DNA of 14,867 bases from assembly GCA_031553675.1 (NCBI GenBank), contig JAVBLF010000112.1, forward strand, positions 1 through 14,867, written 5' to 3'. Both the position numbers and the translations under genes were made by a program. The stretch is from JAVBLF01 sp031553675. GTDB taxonomy: Bacteria; Bacillota; Clostridia; Christensenellales; CALWSW01. The notes under the pieces were generated by a model. The model was not told the DNA's origin, did no database searches, and saw only the letters and a list, made by a program, of their open reading frames with translations. The stretch's first letter is position 1. Every line of letters starts with the position of its first letter. Of the stretch, positions 14,041-14,867 are shown in pieces.

Positions 14041-14070
14041 ATCCTAACACCGTGCGCCGCGCGCATGCAA
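14041..14070 (-). promoter_or_regulatory. Possible promoter of the minus-strand methyltransferase gene
   Basis: On the minus strand TTGCAT (14070-14065) and TAGGAT (14046-14041) are 18 bases apart, with TG one base before the -10. Matches are only moderate. The same bases read on the plus strand contain CATCCTA (14040-14046), which resembles the forespore sigma-G -10 (CATACTA) and could belong to the divergent Tlp gene; neither assignment is firm. Confidence 0.3.
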
Positions 14071-14101
14071 AATGCCATCCGGGAAACGCTAGGAGCGGGA
14101 G

Positions 14102-14368
14102 ATGATCACTTTGGACCAAGAGCAAAATTTCATCCAGGAAAGCTTTGCCGAGCAGGGTCGCGCCAAGATCGAAACCCTGAAACGGCGCATCGACGAGACG
14201 GTGTCCAACGTCGAGATCTCGGAGCGGATCATCGACGCGACGCCTTCGGACGCCCAGCGCGACAAGCTGACCGAAAAGAACGTCAAACGCCTGCACGCCG
14301 TCGGTTCCATGAAAAAGGAAATTCGCGATATCGAACAGCGCCTGCGCGACGACGAACGTGAACCGTGA
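14102..14368 (+). CDS. tlp: Small acid-soluble spore protein Tlp (thioredoxin-like protein family)
   Basis: 88 residues, ATG 14102 with AGGAG 6 bases upstream. The central part from about residue 20 follows the Tlp pattern known from Bacillus: a helix KIETLKRRIDETVSNVEISE, then ATPSDAQRDKLTEKN with the characteristic KEKN-like turn, and a last helix KKEIRDIEQRLRDDE. The protein is entirely hydrophilic, helical, without cysteine or signal, as expected for a protein stored in the forespore core. Tlp is made only in endospore formers, so this is the main lineage marker of the window. The N-terminal 20 residues differ from the Bacillus form. It is first in a tight run of three small genes. The identification is by remembered family pattern, not alignment. 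Confidence 0.7.
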   Translation: MITLDQEQNFIQESFAEQGRAKIETLKRRIDETVSNVEISERIIDATPSDAQRDKLTEKNVKRLHAVGSMKKEIRDIEQRLRDDEREP

Positions 14369-14377
14369 GGTGAGAAG

Positions 14378-14569
14378 ATGAAAACAGCCACATTCCACGT
14401 CAGCATCCACAACAGCACCATGAAAACGTCGATCAAGAACGCGCTCGACAAAATCGAGGGCGTCCAGGAAGTCAGCGTCGATCTGGGGCGCGGCCTCGTC
14501 GAGGTCGGCTACAACGAACCCGCCAGCGAAACGACGATCGCGCTGTGCATCGACGGCGCGACGACCTAG
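14378..14569 (+). CDS. HMA-fold small protein lacking the CxxC metal site
   Basis: 63 residues, ATG 14378, 9 bases after the Tlp stop, with GAGGTG about 5 bases upstream. The order beta-alpha-beta-beta-alpha and the stretches IKNALDKIEGVQEVSVDL (19-36) and LVEVGYNEP (40-48) match the heavy-metal-associated domain of copper chaperones. The loop that should carry C-x-x-C reads N12-S-T-M15, so neither cysteine is present. The only cysteine is C57 near the end. It therefore probably does not bind copper in the usual way. Its stop codon TAG overlaps the ribosome binding site of the next gene, so the two are coupled. Confidence 0.75.
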   Translation: MKTATFHVSIHNSTMKTSIKNALDKIEGVQEVSVDLGRGLVEVGYNEPASETTIALCIDGATT

Positions 14570-14579
14570 GAGGCGCGGC

Positions 14580-14726
14580 ATGAAGAAGAACAAAAACCGC
14601 ATGCGCGATCGCGACCATTCCAACGCCGAACGCCGCAAAATGCGTCCCAAGCAAAACGCCGACCTCGGCATCGCCGACGAAAAGCACATCGGCACGCACA
14701 GCAGCGGGCACGAAAAGGGAAAATAG
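14580..14726 (+). CDS. 48-residue very basic hydrophilic peptide
   Basis: The frame runs from ATG 14580 to TAG 14726 and begins MKKNKNRMRDRDHSNAERR. A perfect AGGAGG lies 6 bases upstream and its first bases are the stop codon of the HMA-fold gene. The protein is rich in Lys, Arg, Asn and His with no hydrophobic stretch, and ends HSSGHEKGK. Its composition and position behind Tlp suggest a minor small acid-soluble-type spore protein, but I do not recognise the family. A terminator follows 3 bases after the stop, which supports it as the last gene of the operon. It is short enough to be missed by routine gene calling. Confidence 0.65.
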   Translation: MKKNKNRMRDRDHSNAERRKMRPKQNADLGIADEKHIGTHSSGHEKGK

Positions 14727-14728
14727 CA

Positions 14729-14757
14729 CAAAAGAGTGGTTTCGCGCCACTCTTTTG
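14729..14757. terminator. Terminator shared by the Tlp operon and the convergent gene
   Basis: A perfect 11-bp stem CAAAAGAGTGG/CCACTCTTTTG with a 7-base loop. T runs lie at the distal end of the stem in both directions, so it can terminate the plus-strand small-gene operon and the minus-strand gene entering from the right edge. Confidence 0.8.
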
Positions 14758-14768
14758 CATCTTCCCGT

Positions 14769-14867
14769 TCAAGCGCCCCTGACGGCATCGAGCCAGAACA
14801 GCGAGGCGTCGCAATTCATCAGGAGCTTTTCACCGCTGTAGAAAGTGGCCGATTCGACATGGGCAAA
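14769..14867 (-). CDS. C-terminal end of an unrecognised protein (cut by window edge)
   Basis: The last 32 codons before a TGA (14771-14769) are open to the window edge and encode a tail containing VESATFYSGEKLLMN and ending SLFWLDAVRGA. The shared terminator lies 12 bases beyond the stop, which supports a real gene end. Too little is present to name a family. Confidence 0.6.
   Translation of the reverse strand, partial: FAHVESATFYSGEKLLMNCDASLFWLDAVRGA

Noticed and set aside
14041..14046. CATCCTA as a sigma-G promoter element for the Tlp operon
   Set aside because: The -10 resembles the consensus but the base context 14-15 upstream (TGATC) is a weak -35; not strong enough to list as its own feature.

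Overview
The window looks like chromosomal DNA of a GC-rich, endospore-forming Firmicute, probably a clostridial lineage. Three things point there. A small gene at 14102-14368 reads as the spore protein Tlp. Nearly every gene has a strong AGGAGG-type ribosome binding site. Several genes use TTG starts placed exactly behind such a site. Long open frames on the opposite strand are common because of the GC-rich codon use, so starts and strands were chosen by domain content, ribosome binding sites and operon geometry. No phage, insertion sequence, CRISPR array or resistance gene was seen.

Layout. Positions 1-160 hold a complete tRNA-Ala(GGC) unit with promoter and terminator. On the minus strand, 283-1632 encodes a secreted protein of two diverged copies of one domain behind a charged 5-residue repeat. 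Divergent from it, 1832-4993 is a compact plus-strand cassette of three overlapping genes: a 60-residue membrane peptide starting YLDPGFGS, a two-part methyltransferase whose N-terminal half carries a kinase-like catalytic loop, and a membrane-anchored alkaline-phosphatase/sulfatase-fold enzyme. A secreted DUF4163/DUF3298-like protein (5070-5852) follows and ends at a GC-rich hairpin.

From 6045 to 12496 everything reads on the minus strand: a KdpD-type universal-stress domain protein, exonuclease III (with its own promoter and a hairpin-bearing leader), then a three-gene envelope operon transcribed from 10875 down to 7793 (phosphodiester glycosidase, glycosyltransferase-2/GtrA fusion, Lgt-like protein lacking several usual catalytic residues), and glucose-6-phosphate isomerase with promoter and terminator. 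Divergent from pgi is a membrane-anchored beta-sandwich protein (12671-13204). Its terminator lies partly inside the end of a convergent methyltransferase gene (13243-13998).

The right end (14102-14726) is a small plus-strand operon of three tiny genes: Tlp, an HMA-fold protein without its CxxC, and a 48-residue very basic peptide. It is followed by a shared terminator and the C-terminal 32 codons of a minus-strand gene that runs off the window.

The best candidates for an undescribed system are the three-gene cassette at 1832-4993 and the glycosidase/GT2-GtrA/Lgt-like operon at 7793-10875. Both look like envelope-modification machinery, but no substrate can be read from the sequence. The palindrome CGATCG is also strikingly frequent across the window.
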